Assembly (NCBI GenBank): GCA_020692355.1
Contig: JAIMKP010000026.1
Location: forward strand, 1 to 42,395
Source: Desulfosporosinus sp.
GTDB lineage: Bacteria; Bacillota; Desulfitobacteriia; Desulfitobacteriales; Desulfitobacteriaceae
Direction: 5' to 3'
Length of the DNA stretch: 42,395 nt
Part shown: positions 1 to 8,143 of the stretch, in pieces
Layout of the letters: each line of letters begins with the position of its first letter
How positions within the stretch are numbered: position 1 is the first letter of the stretch
The notes under the pieces: generated by a model
Database searches by the model: none
What the model was told of the DNA's origin: nothing
Seen by the model: only the letters and a program-made list of their open reading frames with translations
Position numbers and translations under genes: made by a program

Positions 1-16
1 CGATTGAATAAAGCGG

Positions 17-1561
17 ATGGGCGTGAAAAATGTCATGAGGATCTCGGTAAACCGCAACAGCAAAATACCGGTCTACTTGCAAATTAGAAACGAAATTCGC
101 GAATTAATTTTATCTAAGGTCTTGGAGCCAGGGTTTCGTCTCCCACCGGAGAGAAAACTGGCTTTAACCCTTGGGGTTAATCGGAGTACCGTTGTCAATG
201 CTTACCGGGAACTAGAAGCCGATGGATTCATTGAATCGCACGTCGGCAGAGGGACCATCATTAAACCCTTGTCCTCCCAAGAAAACACCCGTACACCCTT
301 TCCAGACGTCCAGCCCCTGGTGTGGAAGGATTTTTACAATAGACTCTCCGCTCAAATGTACAACCCGATTTTGAACAGTGTTCTAGAACAAATCGTAAGT
401 GAGGAAATCATCTCTTTTGCTGCGGGCGTGCCCGCTTATGTTTCCTACCCGGCCCAAGCCTTTGAACGGATCTTTTCCGAGCTTATGCAGAACGACCAAT
501 GGCATGCTCTTGAATACAGTGCTACGGCAGGTCACTATCCGTTGCGCGAGTACCTTTCCAAGTTTATGCGCTCACGAGGCATTCAAACAAAACCGGAAAA
601 TATCCTGATTCTTTCAGGATCCCAACAGGGGCTCGACCTTGTGGCGAAAGTTTTTCTAGAACCGGGTGACACTGTTGTCGTAGAAGAACCGACCTACCTC
701 GGGGCTATCAGCGTTTTCCAGGCCGCCGGAGCCCGAGTCTTGAGCATCCCTATGGACGAAGAAGGCATGCGCACAGATATGCTCGAACAGGTCATCTCCC
801 ACCATCGGCCTAAGCTTATCTATACGCTTCCTACCTTCCAAAACCCATCCGGAATCTCCCTTAGTCCGGAACGACGCCATGCGCTTTTGCAACTCGCCTA
901 CCGTTATCACGTCCCCATCTTGGAGGATGATCCCTACGGTGAACTCTACTACGAAGGAGAGCCACCCCTTCCCTTAAAGGCCATGGATCGCCACGATCAT
1001 GTTCTATACCTTAGCACCTTCTCCAAGATACTCTTTCCAGGACTGCGCTTAGGTTGGTGCGTTGCTCCCTCCGCGGTGATCGAACAATTAACATTGGCTA
1101 AGCAATTAGTGGATCTGCATGCCGGAACAACAGCGCAATGGGTTATGGATCGATTTTGCCGCCAAGGACTACTGGAAAGACACCTTGCCCAAGTCAGAAA
1201 AGATTATGCCCAAAAACGCAACACGATGATTGAGGCCTTGGAAGCATGCGCCCCTCCTGGTTTCGTCTGGAACGTACCGAAGGGCGGATTCTATCTGTGG
1301 TGTCAATTGCCGGTAGGAGTCACAGCCACTTCTCTTCTAAACAAGGCCTCAGAAAAGCGGGTGGCTTTTTTGCCGGGCAATGCGTGCTATGTCGGCGGAG
1401 GCGGAACGGATCGAATCCGTCTCTGCTTTAGTCGGTACACGGAAGAAACGATTCGAGAGGGCATCAAACGTATCTGTATGGCCATGAAGGAGATTATGGT
1501 TAAGCAAACTGGATTAGAGGGAAAGTCTGGCAAAGAACAAGGAATAAAACCCATTGTTTAG
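17..1561 (+). CDS. MocR/PdxR-family regulator (GntR-type HTH fused to aminotransferase-like domain)
   Basis: A transcription factor that couples a winged-helix DNA-binding domain to a PLP-binding fold I aminotransferase-like domain. Residues about 10-80 form the GntR-type helix-turn-helix (PPERKLA, then NRSTVVNAYRELEADG). Residues about 125-490 match class I/II aminotransferases: SGSQQGLDL near 200, the Asp-containing segment LEDDPYGELYY near 302, and the PLP lysine K337 in STFSKILFPGLRLGW. The 514-residue length is usual. MocR proteins often sense PLP or an amine and control an adjacent divergent gene, but that side lies outside the window, so the target is unknown. The start is weakly supported: ATG at 17 and ATG at 35 both lack a clear ribosome site. 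A 2-aminoadipate-type aminotransferase with an HTH is the alternative reading. Confidence 0.85.
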   Translation: MGVKNVMRISVNRNSKIPVYLQIRNEIRELILSKVLEPGFRLPPERKLALTLGVNRSTVVNAYRELEADGFIESHVGRGTIIKPLSSQENTRTPFPDVQPLVWKDFYNRLSAQMYNPILNSVLEQIVSEEIISFAAGVPAYVSYPAQAFERIFSELMQNDQWHALEYSATAGHYPLREYLSKFMRSRGIQTKPENILILSGSQQGLDLVAKVFLEPGDTVVVEEPTYLGAISVFQAAGARVLSIPMDEEGMRTDMLEQVISHHRPKLIYTLPTFQNPSGISLSPERRHALLQLAYRYHVPILEDDPYGELYYEGEPPLPLKAMDRHDHVLYLSTFSKILFPGLRLGWCVAPSAVIEQLTLAKQLVDLHAGTTAQWVMDRFCRQGLLERHLAQVRKDYAQKRNTMIEALEACAPPGFVWNVPKGGFYLWCQLPVGVTATSLLNKASEKRVAFLPGNACYVGGGGTDRIRLCFSRYTEETIREGIKRICMAMKEIMVKQTGLEGKSGKEQGIKPIV

Positions 1562-1759
1562 TGGTATGGATGAAATCTGAGCCACTTCCTGTAACCGTCC
1601 GAGGTATTTGGAGATTTGGCGCAATTGAAAGGCGAGTTTTTCATCTCCGTTCGACACGATCGTTATTTTTTTGCGGCAGGAGAAATGGAATGAACAGAGA
1701 AATGGAGAGAATGAAGGCTATCTAGGGATGGTTTTGAGGAAAAGGAGCGGGAATTCATC

Positions 1760-2392
1760 ATGGAACGGAGATTTCGCTTTATCTGGTGGGGCCTGCTGGT
1801 GGTGCTGATTATCGTCGCCAGTTGGAGGCTGTTTTTGCCGCACGGAAATAAGGCGTACCTGGAGAAAACGTCAACCAGCCGGGAGATCATCGTCTATGTG
1901 ACGGGAGCGGTTTCGAAGCCGGAACTTGTACATTTATCCCTGGATGCCCGTTTGGATGATGCCTTGAAGAAAGTGAGTCTTCTGCCAGAGGCTAATTTAG
2001 AGGCGCTTAATCCAGCCGAGAAACTGAAGGACGGGCAGAAAATTGCGATTCCGTATAAGCCTGTCGTGGCCGTGACTACAGCGGGGAGCCCAATTTCGCC
2101 TGGGAGTTCGGGTTCCGCTTCCACCGCAGCTACGGCAGGCAGCACCGCTGCGACAGCATCTTCCGGCAGCGCAGCCACGGCAAGTAGCGGCGGCAGCAAG
2201 ATCAATATCAATACGGCAGGAGTCGCTGAATTGGACAAGCTGCCAGGGATCGGCCCGGCCTTGGCTGAGCGCATTGTTCAGTACCGGACAGACAATGGTC
2301 CCTTTGTTCGACCGGAGGACTTGCAAGAGGTGGCGGGGATTGGGCCCAAGACCTATGAGAAGATGGCCTCGATGGTCAGTGTCGGGCCATGA
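1760..2392 (+). CDS. comEA: Competence protein ComEA, membrane-anchored DNA receptor
   Basis: Binds incoming double-stranded DNA at the cell surface and hands it to the ComEC channel. One N-terminal membrane helix (about residues 8-26) anchors it. An SLBB-like domain (about 42-98, starting REIIVYVTGAV) is followed by a Ser/Ala/Gly-rich flexible linker (about 104-147) and a C-terminal double helix-hairpin-helix DNA-binding domain (about 150-210, with LPGIGPALAERI and VAGIGPKTYEKM). The 210-residue length fits the family. AAAGGAG lies upstream of the ATG. The stop codon overlaps the comEC start in an ATGA, so the two are translationally coupled. Confidence 0.95.
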   Translation: MERRFRFIWWGLLVVLIIVASWRLFLPHGNKAYLEKTSTSREIIVYVTGAVSKPELVHLSLDARLDDALKKVSLLPEANLEALNPAEKLKDGQKIAIPYKPVVAVTTAGSPISPGSSGSASTAATAGSTAATASSGSAATASSGGSKININTAGVAELDKLPGIGPALAERIVQYRTDNGPFVRPEDLQEVAGIGPKTYEKMASMVSVGP

Positions 2393-5070
2393 GGGATGGT
2401 TGGCTGCAGCGGGCGCTCTCCGTTTTGGCTGGAGGTGGATTTGCCCTTTTCTTACCCGAGGACTTCAGACCTTGGGTTTTAGCCGTGCTCCTGCTTTTGG
2501 GGGTGCGGTTTTGGTTTTGGCGGCCTCGGGATTTCTTTGGCCAGTTGAAGCGTCCGGAGCTGCTGCTCCTCGGGGCGATTTTTATTGCGGGATACCTTTA
2601 TGGGATGGCTGCCGAGCGTATCCTACCAGAGCCTCTGACTCTGGAAACGGTTGAGGTGACAGGTGTTCTCAAGGACTGGAGTAGGCTATCCGATAAAGCA
2701 AGCGGGACGATCACCCTGGAAGCGATTCACGGGGTTCAAGGCGAAAGTAGAACGGGGGTTTCAGATAATCAGGGAAATCGGGGAAATCAGGGAAATCAGG
2801 GAAATCCAGCGAGTATCGTTCTGACATCAAATTGGGAAGTGCCTGGAACGAGCGGGTTAAACGAGGGAGAGCGTTTTCGCTTGGTTGTCTATCCAGATAA
2901 GGAGGGGAAGCTTCCGGGTCTTTGGGAGAAGGTACTGCCAGGGGACGCCCTTTCCTTTAAAGCTCGTTTGGAAAGACCAAAACCAGTGGGGACGAAGGGA
3001 GGGTTCGATCCCCAGATTTTCAATGCAGCGAGAGGGCTGGAGGGAGTGCTTATCGCTCGGGGTGAGCCGCTCGCGCTCCATCCCGGAAATCCTCCCTTGG
3101 CCTGGCGGGTACGTGAGCAGGTGAACTTGGCGCTTGAGCCGTTTGAGACCGGGGTGACAAAAGAAGGCACCGGGGTAGCGGGAGAGACAGGAGTCTTAAA
3201 AGGCATCTTATTTGGGGATGCGAGTGGGATCCCACCTGACGTCATGGAGCGTTACCGGATCACCGGGGTACTGCATGTTTTTGCGGCCTCGGGTTCCAAT
3301 GTGGCCTTTGTTATCGGCCTTGCCTGGGGTCTGTTGCGGTTCCTCCCCCAGAGTGTGCGGATCGGTGGGAGCAGCTTGGCTGTGGTTTTTTATGCCCTTC
3401 TTTGCGGAGGCAGCCTCCCCATCGTTCGGGCTTCCATCATGGGAATCGCTGTGCTCTTGGGCCAGTTTGGCCGGGGCAGGGCTGCGACGCTGCGTTGGCT
3501 TTTCCTGGCGGTATTGGGAATGTTCGTCGTCAATCCGATCGTCCTCAAAGACGTGGGCTTTCAGCTCTCGGTTGCGGCTGCCTGGGGCATTGTCGTTGTA
3601 GCTCCCCGCTTAGTCCAACAGACATGGTTAAAAAAGGTGCCCGGCAGTTTGCGGGGTCTTTTGGTGGCGACCCTAGCGGCCCAGATCACGACTTTTCCGA
3701 TCCTGGTTTCAACCTTTCACAGGGTATCCCTAATCGGGTTTGTGGCCAATCTTTTTGTACTCTTTCTCTTAGGGAGCGTTTTGGAAGTGGGGCTTTTGGG
3801 GGTCATTCTCTCTTTTTCCCTGGTTCTATCGGCTCCCTTCTTTCAGGTGAGCCTTTGGCTTTTGCAAGGGGCTGATCAGATACTTGGCTGGCTGGCTCGG
3901 CTTTCCTGGGCGGATTTTTGGGTACTGCAGCCGGGGTTTGTCTTTTGGGTGCTTTGGTATGGTGCTATCATGGTTTGGCTATTTGGCCGGGAAAAGGCAG
4001 ACTTTATCGCGCGGGTATTCCTGCGGCGGGGTGTCTGGAAACTCAAAAAATTGAAAAATGCTTTAGGGATTGTTCCAAAGTCGGGGAAAGACAGCACGCT
4101 TACGCGCGTTTTAAATGCCAGATACGCGCGCAAGGCACAGCCATCTCAGACATCGCAGATGTCTCACACGACAGAGATAGGTTTGCAGGGTTTGACCGCC
4201 AGGAGGAGTCGCTTCCTTCCGCTGGCCTTAGTTTTCTTCTTAGTGCTTCTCCTGTGGAGCCCGTGGGCCGGGGGAGACCTCCAAGTCAGTTTCCTGGATG
4301 TGGGTCAGGGAGATTCCTTGTTGATACAAACCCCCAAGGGTAGGGTTGTGCTTATTGATACGGGGCCTAAAAGTGATCGTTTTGATGCAGGGGAACGGAT
4401 TGTGTTACCTTATCTTCTGGAACATCGCATTCGAAATCTCAATGCGCTGATCGTGACGCATGAGCATGCCGATCACATTGGCGGGGCGCGGGCCATCCTG
4501 GATAATATGCCGGTGGATTGGGTGGGTGTTCCGGATAGTGGGGAACGCCTGCAAAACCCGGAATGGAGAGGGGGGATTCCCGAACGGATTTGGCGGGATC
4601 CGGAACGCCTCAGACTGCTTGGAGCCGGGGATCGGATTGAATTGGATGCGGAGGCTTGGCTGGAGGTTGTGGGGCCGCGTGAAATATTACAAGGAACACA
4701 TTCCGATCCTAACAATAATTCGATGGTTCTGATGCTGCATTACTTGGATCAGACGGTTTTTCTCACGGCCGATATGGAAGAGGAAGAGATGCGGACGCTC
4801 TGGAGTACGGAGGCAGAGATGGTAAATTTCTATAAAGTGCCGCATCATGGCAGCCGTTTTTCCCTTGACAAAGACTTGCTGGATCGGATGCATCCGCAGG
4901 CCGTATATATCTCGGTCGGGAGAAACACGTTTGGGCATCCAGCGCCTGAGGTGCTGCGCTACTGGGCTGAGCAGGGGATCCCAGTGTATCGGACAGATGA
5001 AAGGGGAACGATCACAGTACACCTTGGAAAACAAGGAAGTACGATTGAGACTGGGCGTAGGCTTCACTAG
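2389..5070 (+). CDS. comEC: ComEC/Rec2 DNA-uptake channel protein
   Basis: Polytopic membrane protein that carries transforming single-stranded DNA across the cytoplasmic membrane. Visible parts are an N-terminal region with membrane helices and a soluble DUF4131-like domain (about residues 1-250), a long multi-helix Competence domain (about 265-560) with ASGSNVAFVIGLAWG, and a C-terminal metallo-beta-lactamase domain (about 630-890) starting VSFLDVGQGDSLLI. The metal-binding motif is intact: H691-x-H693-x-D695-H696, with a second conserved segment KVPHHGSRFS. At 893 residues it is longer than many homologues. Part of the excess is a run of Asn-Gly-(Gln/Arg) triplets encoded by 9-bp repeats near residue 127-139. 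The second gene of the comE operon. Confidence 0.95.
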   Translation: MRDGWLQRALSVLAGGGFALFLPEDFRPWVLAVLLLLGVRFWFWRPRDFFGQLKRPELLLLGAIFIAGYLYGMAAERILPEPLTLETVEVTGVLKDWSRLSDKASGTITLEAIHGVQGESRTGVSDNQGNRGNQGNQGNPASIVLTSNWEVPGTSGLNEGERFRLVVYPDKEGKLPGLWEKVLPGDALSFKARLERPKPVGTKGGFDPQIFNAARGLEGVLIARGEPLALHPGNPPLAWRVREQVNLALEPFETGVTKEGTGVAGETGVLKGILFGDASGIPPDVMERYRITGVLHVFAASGSNVAFVIGLAWGLLRFLPQSVRIGGSSLAVVFYALLCGGSLPIVRASIMGIAVLLGQFGRGRAATLRWLFLAVLGMFVVNPIVLKDVGFQLSVAAAWGIVVVAPRLVQQTWLKKVPGSLRGLLVATLAAQITTFPILVSTFHRVSLIGFVANLFVLFLLGSVLEVGLLGVILSFSLVLSAPFFQVSLWLLQGADQILGWLARLSWADFWVLQPGFVFWVLWYGAIMVWLFGREKADFIARVFLRRGVWKLKKLKNALGIVPKSGKDSTLTRVLNARYARKAQPSQTSQMSHTTEIGLQGLTARRSRFLPLALVFFLVLLLWSPWAGGDLQVSFLDVGQGDSLLIQTPKGRVVLIDTGPKSDRFDAGERIVLPYLLEHRIRNLNALIVTHEHADHIGGARAILDNMPVDWVGVPDSGERLQNPEWRGGIPERIWRDPERLRLLGAGDRIELDAEAWLEVVGPREILQGTHSDPNNNSMVLMLHYLDQTVFLTADMEEEEMRTLWSTEAEMVNFYKVPHHGSRFSLDKDLLDRMHPQAVYISVGRNTFGHPAPEVLRYWAEQGIPVYRTDERGTITVHLGKQGSTIETGRRLH
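2769..2806 (+). repeat. 9-bp tandem repeat inside comEC
   Basis: About four tandem copies of a unit close to CAGGGAAAT encode a repeated Asn-Gln-Gly-like tract in the soluble N-terminal domain of ComEC. The period is a multiple of three, so copy-number change would keep the frame. Confidence 0.8.
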
Positions 5071-5091
5071 GATTTACACCATGTCCACTTT

Positions 5092-5114
5092 CTGCGAAGA
5101 CCGGGCATTCGCAG
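5092..5114 (+). other. Hairpin just after comEC
   Basis: CTGCGAA and TTCGCAG form a perfect 7-bp stem with a 9-nt loop. It lacks a T-run and stands directly before the terminator at 5118, so it may protect the 3' end of the comE transcript. Confidence 0.4.
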
Positions 5115-5117
5115 AAT

Positions 5118-5150
5118 CCCCTCCAGCTAATTGCGGCGCGAGGGGTTTTT
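5118..5150 (+). terminator. Probable terminator of the comEA-comEC operon
   Basis: CCCCTC at 5118-5123 pairs with GAGGGG at 5140-5145, followed immediately by five T. The loop is long (16 nt), so the stem is moderate only. Confidence 0.55.
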
Positions 5151-5256
5151 CAAGTGGGGCTTTCTGTGTCGTCAAAAATTACCTACAACATGTATATTAA
5201 ATCTATAACTGGTAAGAATAGGAGGGAACATCTCTTTTCTCCTCCTCTTTCTTTGA

Positions 5257-5283
5257 CCCCTTCAGTTTTTGAGGGGGTTTTTT
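5257..5283 (+). terminator. Second intrinsic terminator downstream of comEC
   Basis: CCCCTTCA pairs with TGAGGGGG (8 bp with one wobble, loop GTTTT), followed by six T. Two terminators in a row suggest that a short separate transcript may start between 5150 and 5250, or that this is a backup to the first. Confidence 0.75.
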
Positions 5284-5351
5284 CTGTTTCACGGGTGAGT
5301 GCAGGGAAGCTAAAAGCTGAGCGTATTGTCCAACCACCACTGAACGAATAT

Positions 5352-5378
5352 AATGAACTCGTTCAACTAAAGTTGAAC
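5352..5378. repeat. Partial copy of a palindromic repeat (other copy at 11064-11103)
   Basis: AATGAACTCGTTCAACT at 5352-5368 is identical to part of the perfect 40-bp palindrome at 11064-11103. Here only the inner arms pair (GTTCAACT, 2-nt loop, AGTTGAAC); the outer right arm is replaced by the start of the next element. Confidence 0.7.
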
Positions 5379-5385
5379 ATCGAGA

Positions 5386-5548
5386 CTTCGGTGACGAAAG
5401 TATCCAGTGGACACTTTCGCCGAAAGCGCTTAGCCTTTAACGAACGCCATCGCGCTGAAGGGTGGAGTCTACCTCCGTCGCCGCTAAGTGTTTCTATTGG
5501 GAAAGGCGGCTCGGCGATACTCTCCACTGGAGACTATCGTCACCGAAG
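5386..5548. repeat. Nested inverted repeat, MITE-like or cruciform element
   Basis: The outer arms 5386-5423 and 5511-5548 (38 nt each) are reverse complements at 33 of 38 positions. Each arm also contains its own 25-nt palindrome (5395-5419 and 5515-5539; 11 of 12 pairs each, centred on TCCA-N-TGGA). One inner pair is A-T in the left palindrome and T-A in the right, a compensatory difference. The 87-nt centre carries a further CTTAGC/GCTAAG pair. No protein is supported in it. It looks like a small non-autonomous mobile element; the family is not recognised. Confidence 0.7.
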
Positions 5549-5564
5549 CAAAGTACGAGGTACC

Positions 5565-5588
5565 ACTCCCACTTGTAGAAGTGGGAGT
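5565..5588. repeat. Perfect 10-bp hairpin before the tnpB relic
   Basis: ACTCCCACTT and AAGTGGGAGT form a perfect 10-bp stem with loop GTAG. Its form, GC-rich with a short loop and followed by CTCAC, resembles the subterminal hairpins at IS200/IS605 ends. It could be the end of a second, deleted element. It has no T-run, so it is not a terminator. Confidence 0.55.
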
Positions 5589-5603
5589 CTCACGATAGGA
5601 TGA

Positions 5604-5979
5604 ATGTTATCAGAGGAAAGAAGCCTTCTAGTGAACATCAGGGTCATTGTACGCACATCGCAAACCTGCTTATGTGGAGCGCATGTCCCCAAAGACCTAA
5701 GTATCCGTGTCCATGAGTGCCCAGTTTGCGGATTAGTGATGGATCGGGATCTGGTGAGTGCTAAACTAATCTGGGAGCGTGGCCTTGCGGCCATTGCCTA
5801 AAATAGATTCTGTAGGGCGGGAACCGCCCGAAGTTACGCCTGTGGAAATCGTGTAAGACCGGATCCAGCACTCAGAAACCCTGAGTGCTGGACGAGGGCA
5901 ACGGTTGCTGAACCAGGAAACCGATGCCCAAACTTTGCCGAGAAGCCCCCGCTTCTTAGCGAAGCGTAAGCGGGGGTAG
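5604..5979 (+). pseudogene. Decayed 3' end of a TnpB-type gene (IS200/IS605 family)
   Basis: Only the C-terminal end of a TnpB-like, RNA-guided nuclease accessory protein remains. Frame 1 (5604-5801) has the zinc-ribbon and RuvC-III region of TnpB: QTCLCGAHVPKDLSIRVHEC, then CPVCGLVMDRDLVSAKLIWERGL. The first Cys pair is damaged, reading CxC rather than CxxC. After a stop at 5799 the typical TnpB tail continues in another frame from 5806 (SVGREPPEVTPVEIV, stop at 5854, later RSPRFLAKRKRG, stop at 5977). So there is at least one frameshift and one nonsense codon, and the N-terminal three quarters are missing. The right-end hairpin follows directly. The fragment cannot be functional. Confidence 0.75.
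5865..5891. repeat. Perfect 11-bp hairpin within the tnpB relic
   Basis: CCAGCACTCAG, loop AAACC, CTGAGTGCTGG: a perfect 11-bp stem in the 3' part of the tnpB relic, where omega RNA (reRNA) structure normally lies. It may be part of that RNA's scaffold. Confidence 0.5.
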
Positions 5980-5984
5980 TTCAC
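5940..5984 (+). mobile_element. IS200/IS605-type right end and possible omega RNA 3' hairpin
   Basis: CCCCCGCTT (5946-5954) pairs perfectly with AAGCGGGGG (5968-5976), followed by TAGTTCAC. This matches the layout of IS605-family right ends, where a subterminal hairpin precedes the cleavage site and also forms the 3' end of the TnpB guide-RNA scaffold. Sequence after about 5984 would be the element's flank and, in a live element, the guide. The left end and tnpA are not visible. Confidence 0.6.
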
Positions 5985-6035
5985 GGATACAGGTGTAAAA
6001 TAGAGCGAGTGGCTAAAGAAAGTGGGAGGGAAGAC

Positions 6036-7037
6036 ATGCGTGAAATCGAACAGATTAAGAAAGCGGTAGAACAGGGGAAGATTCCTAGGCTTTCGCTTTG
6101 GCATGGAGAGGATCGGTTCTTGCTGGAAGAGGGCCTACGGCTGCTGCGAGGGGCTTTTCTTAAGGACGACCCCTCGGGAAGTTCGATCGAGGTGGTGTCT
6201 GCGCAGGAGATCCCCCCGGCGGGCATCGTGGAGCGGGCGGATACGTCTTCCTTTTTTCAAGAGCGCTTGCTGATCGTGCGCGAGATTCCTTATTTCCAAG
6301 AGGGATCCAGCGTGGATTTGGAACCGCTCTATGCGTATTTTGCCAACCCTAATCCGGGAACCAGCCTCTTGTTTGTGGCCGAAAGTGTGCACCGGGGGCG
6401 CAAATTTTATAAGGAATTGGCCAAACAGGGCGTGATCGTTGAGTTTGCAGTTCCTAAAAGGAGTCAGGATTGGCTGTTTTGGGTACAAAGCGAACTAAAA
6501 GCCCGCAGCATAGGGATGTCCCCAGATACGGTCACGTTCTTTCTCGAATGGGCGGGGCATCAGCCGGGGGTTTTGAGCCAAGAGTTAGACAAGTTGGCGT
6601 TGTATATCGGAGCAGAGACCATCGTTAAGAGGCAGGATATCGAGGCGATTGTCCCTCGGGCCTCGGAAGCGACGGTTTTCGATTTATTGAATGCGGTGGC
6701 TCAGCGCTTTGCTGATCAAGCCATTGCCAAACTCCATGAAGTCCTGCGGACTGAACATCAGCTGAAAGTACTGACCATGCTCGTCCGCCAAGTGCGTCTG
6801 CTGCTGGGGGCCTTGGCTTGGCGAGAAAAAGGTGGAGACAGTTCGGGTTTGCCTACGGCTTTAGGGATAAAGCCCTTTGAAGCCCAAAAAATTTGGGCAC
6901 AATCTTTAAAAATGAACTTTCGGTTGTTGGCGAATGCCTTGGAGGAATGTTTGAAGACCGAAATTGCCCTGAAGAATTCGGGTGGTGAGCCGGGCTTTCT
7001 CTTGGAGATGATGATTATCAAGTTTTGTAAGGTCTGA
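6036..7037 (+). CDS. holA: DNA polymerase III delta subunit (clamp loader)
   Basis: Delta subunit of the replication clamp loader, which opens the beta sliding clamp. The protein has the HolA layout: an N-terminal AAA+-like domain starting IPRLSLWHGEDRFLLEEGLRLLR, then HolA-typical helical regions (LSQELDKLALYIG, ATVFDLLNAVAQRF). The start is placed at ATG 6036 because GGGAGGG lies 6 nt before it; an in-frame GTG at 6009 has no such site. The length is 333 residues, as expected. In Firmicutes holA usually follows comEC and precedes rpsT, as here, although the tnpB relic has been inserted between comEC and holA. Confidence 0.92.
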   Translation: MREIEQIKKAVEQGKIPRLSLWHGEDRFLLEEGLRLLRGAFLKDDPSGSSIEVVSAQEIPPAGIVERADTSSFFQERLLIVREIPYFQEGSSVDLEPLYAYFANPNPGTSLLFVAESVHRGRKFYKELAKQGVIVEFAVPKRSQDWLFWVQSELKARSIGMSPDTVTFFLEWAGHQPGVLSQELDKLALYIGAETIVKRQDIEAIVPRASEATVFDLLNAVAQRFADQAIAKLHEVLRTEHQLKVLTMLVRQVRLLLGALAWREKGGDSSGLPTALGIKPFEAQKIWAQSLKMNFRLLANALEECLKTEIALKNSGGEPGFLLEMMIIKFCKV

Positions 7038-7088
7038 GGTTTGAAGTAGAGTGACAGAAAAATAATCGACAAAAAAATGAGCATGAAA

Positions 7089-7112
7089 AAAAGCGACTTT
7101 CTCGTCGCTTTT
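7089..7112. terminator. Bidirectional terminator between holA and rpsT
   Basis: AAAAGCGAC, loop TTTCTC, GTCGCTTTT. On the minus strand the stem is followed by a run of T, making a strong terminator for rpsT. On the plus strand TTTT within the stem end can serve holA. Confidence 0.85.
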
Positions 7113-7139
7113 CTCATCTCAAGAGGTACTTGGCTAATA

Positions 7140-7412
7140 TTAGCTCACTTTGGCAAATGTTTTTGCCAGCTTTTTGGTCAGCCGGGATTTTTTCCGGGCA
7201 GCCATGTTCTTATGAATCAACCCCTTGGAAGAAGCTTTGTCCAAAGCGCGAGAAGCCTTTTTTAGCGCAGCGTTGGCGGCTTCGGCATCGACGCTCAGAG
7301 CCTCTACAAAACGGCGAATCGCAGTCTTTAAAGCAGACTTTGCTGCAGCATTTTTGATGGTGCGGGCTTTCGCGATCTCAACCCGTTTGATAGCGGATTT
7401 AATGTTTGGCAC
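7140..7412 (-). CDS. rpsT: 30S ribosomal protein S20
   Basis: Small primary-binding protein of the 30S subunit. MPNIKSAIKRVEIAKARTIKN at the start and the basic, Ala-rich helical body are typical of S20, as is the 90-residue length. Translation starts at GTG (7412); GGGGGTGA is spaced about 7 nt upstream, and the overlapping AAGGA is too close to act as the ribosome site. It is convergent with holA and shares the terminator at 7089-7112. A likely promoter lies at 7487-7515. Confidence 0.97.
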   Translation of the reverse strand: MPNIKSAIKRVEIAKARTIKNAAAKSALKTAIRRFVEALSVDAEAANAALKKASRALDKASSKGLIHKNMAARKKSRLTKKLAKTFAKVS

Positions 7413-7486
7413 TCCTTGGTCACCCCCTTGGACAGATACCTAACCAAACGCATGGTCAAAAAACCTGTCAGTTATACGCAAACTAC

Positions 7487-7515
7487 ATATTATCATTACA
7501 GCGGGAATTTCGCAA
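7487..7515 (-). promoter_or_regulatory. Likely sigma-A promoter for rpsT
   Basis: Read on the minus strand: -35 TTGCGA (7510-7515), 17-nt spacer, -10 TAATAT (7487-7492). The fit is fair; GATAAT one frame further is an alternative -10. Confidence 0.45.
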
Positions 7516-7641
7516 GGCAATCTCAGCACGTCTTGCTGGAAATTCACTGGCAAGCGTAAATATTTTCGGTGAAAATGGTTAAAACTAAAGTCTGACGACA
7601 GGGTTTAGGTATGCAAAACAAAAAGGAAGGGGTTTTTGGCC

Positions 7642-7974
7642 ATGTTAGGTGCGATAGTTCGGTTTATTGTATCAGCGTTAGTACTGCTTCTTGTCAGCTA
7701 TATTGTTCCGGGACTCAGGGTAGCTGGGTTTACAGGAGCCTTGATTGCAGCCATCGTGATTGCCGGGTTAGGCTGGGTTGTGGAGATGGCATTTGGACGG
7801 GAGAAAATTTCGCGGGCTGGCCGGGGAGCGGTTGGGTTTATCACGGCCGCTGTGGTCATTTATGTAAGCCAATTCATTGTTCCTGGTTCGATTTCAGTAA
7901 CAATCATTGGGGCTTTACTGGCTTCCTTAGTTATCGGGATCGTGGATACTTTCGTGCCCACAGAGCTGAGGTAA
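7642..7974 (+). CDS. Small membrane protein of the phage holin superfamily IV type (YvlD-like)
   Basis: A 110-residue, very hydrophobic protein with about four membrane helices (roughly 4-22, 28-46, 60-78, 84-104), with patterns such as SYIVPGLRVAGFTGALIAAIV and SQFIVPGSISVTIIGALLASL. These resemble the four-helix 'phage holin family' proteins common in Firmicutes chromosomes, which are not clearly phage genes. ATG at 7642 is preferred over TTG at 7636 because AAGGAAGGGG is then 9 nt away. It stands alone before the terminator at 8012. The function is not known; no lysis partner is nearby. Confidence 0.75.
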   Translation: MLGAIVRFIVSALVLLLVSYIVPGLRVAGFTGALIAAIVIAGLGWVVEMAFGREKISRAGRGAVGFITAAVVIYVSQFIVPGSISVTIIGALLASLVIGIVDTFVPTELR

Positions 7975-8011
7975 TACGCAACTATGTATAACAGAGATTA
8001 ATTTTAAGGAA

Positions 8012-8042
8012 AGAGGCTCATTTCCAATGAGCCTCTCTTTTG
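8012..8042 (+). terminator. Intrinsic terminator after the holin-like gene
   Basis: AGAGGCTCATT, loop TCC, AATGAGCCTCT (11 bp), followed by CTTTTG. Confidence 0.85.
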
Positions 8043-8143
8043 TGATTGTAGCGTGCTGCCCGTCTCGATGAGCACAACGAATTCACTGGTTCTATGAATG
8101 ACTTGTCCCTCATATTTCTGTAGAAGGAAAGGGGGACAAGTCT

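Noticed and set aside
5154-5603. 149-residue open frame upstream of the tnpB relic
   Set aside because: It runs through a terminator and the nested palindromes; the translation has no protein-like features.
7642-7974. Prophage indicated by the holin-like gene
   Set aside because: No other phage gene is nearby, and such four-helix proteins are common as single chromosomal genes.
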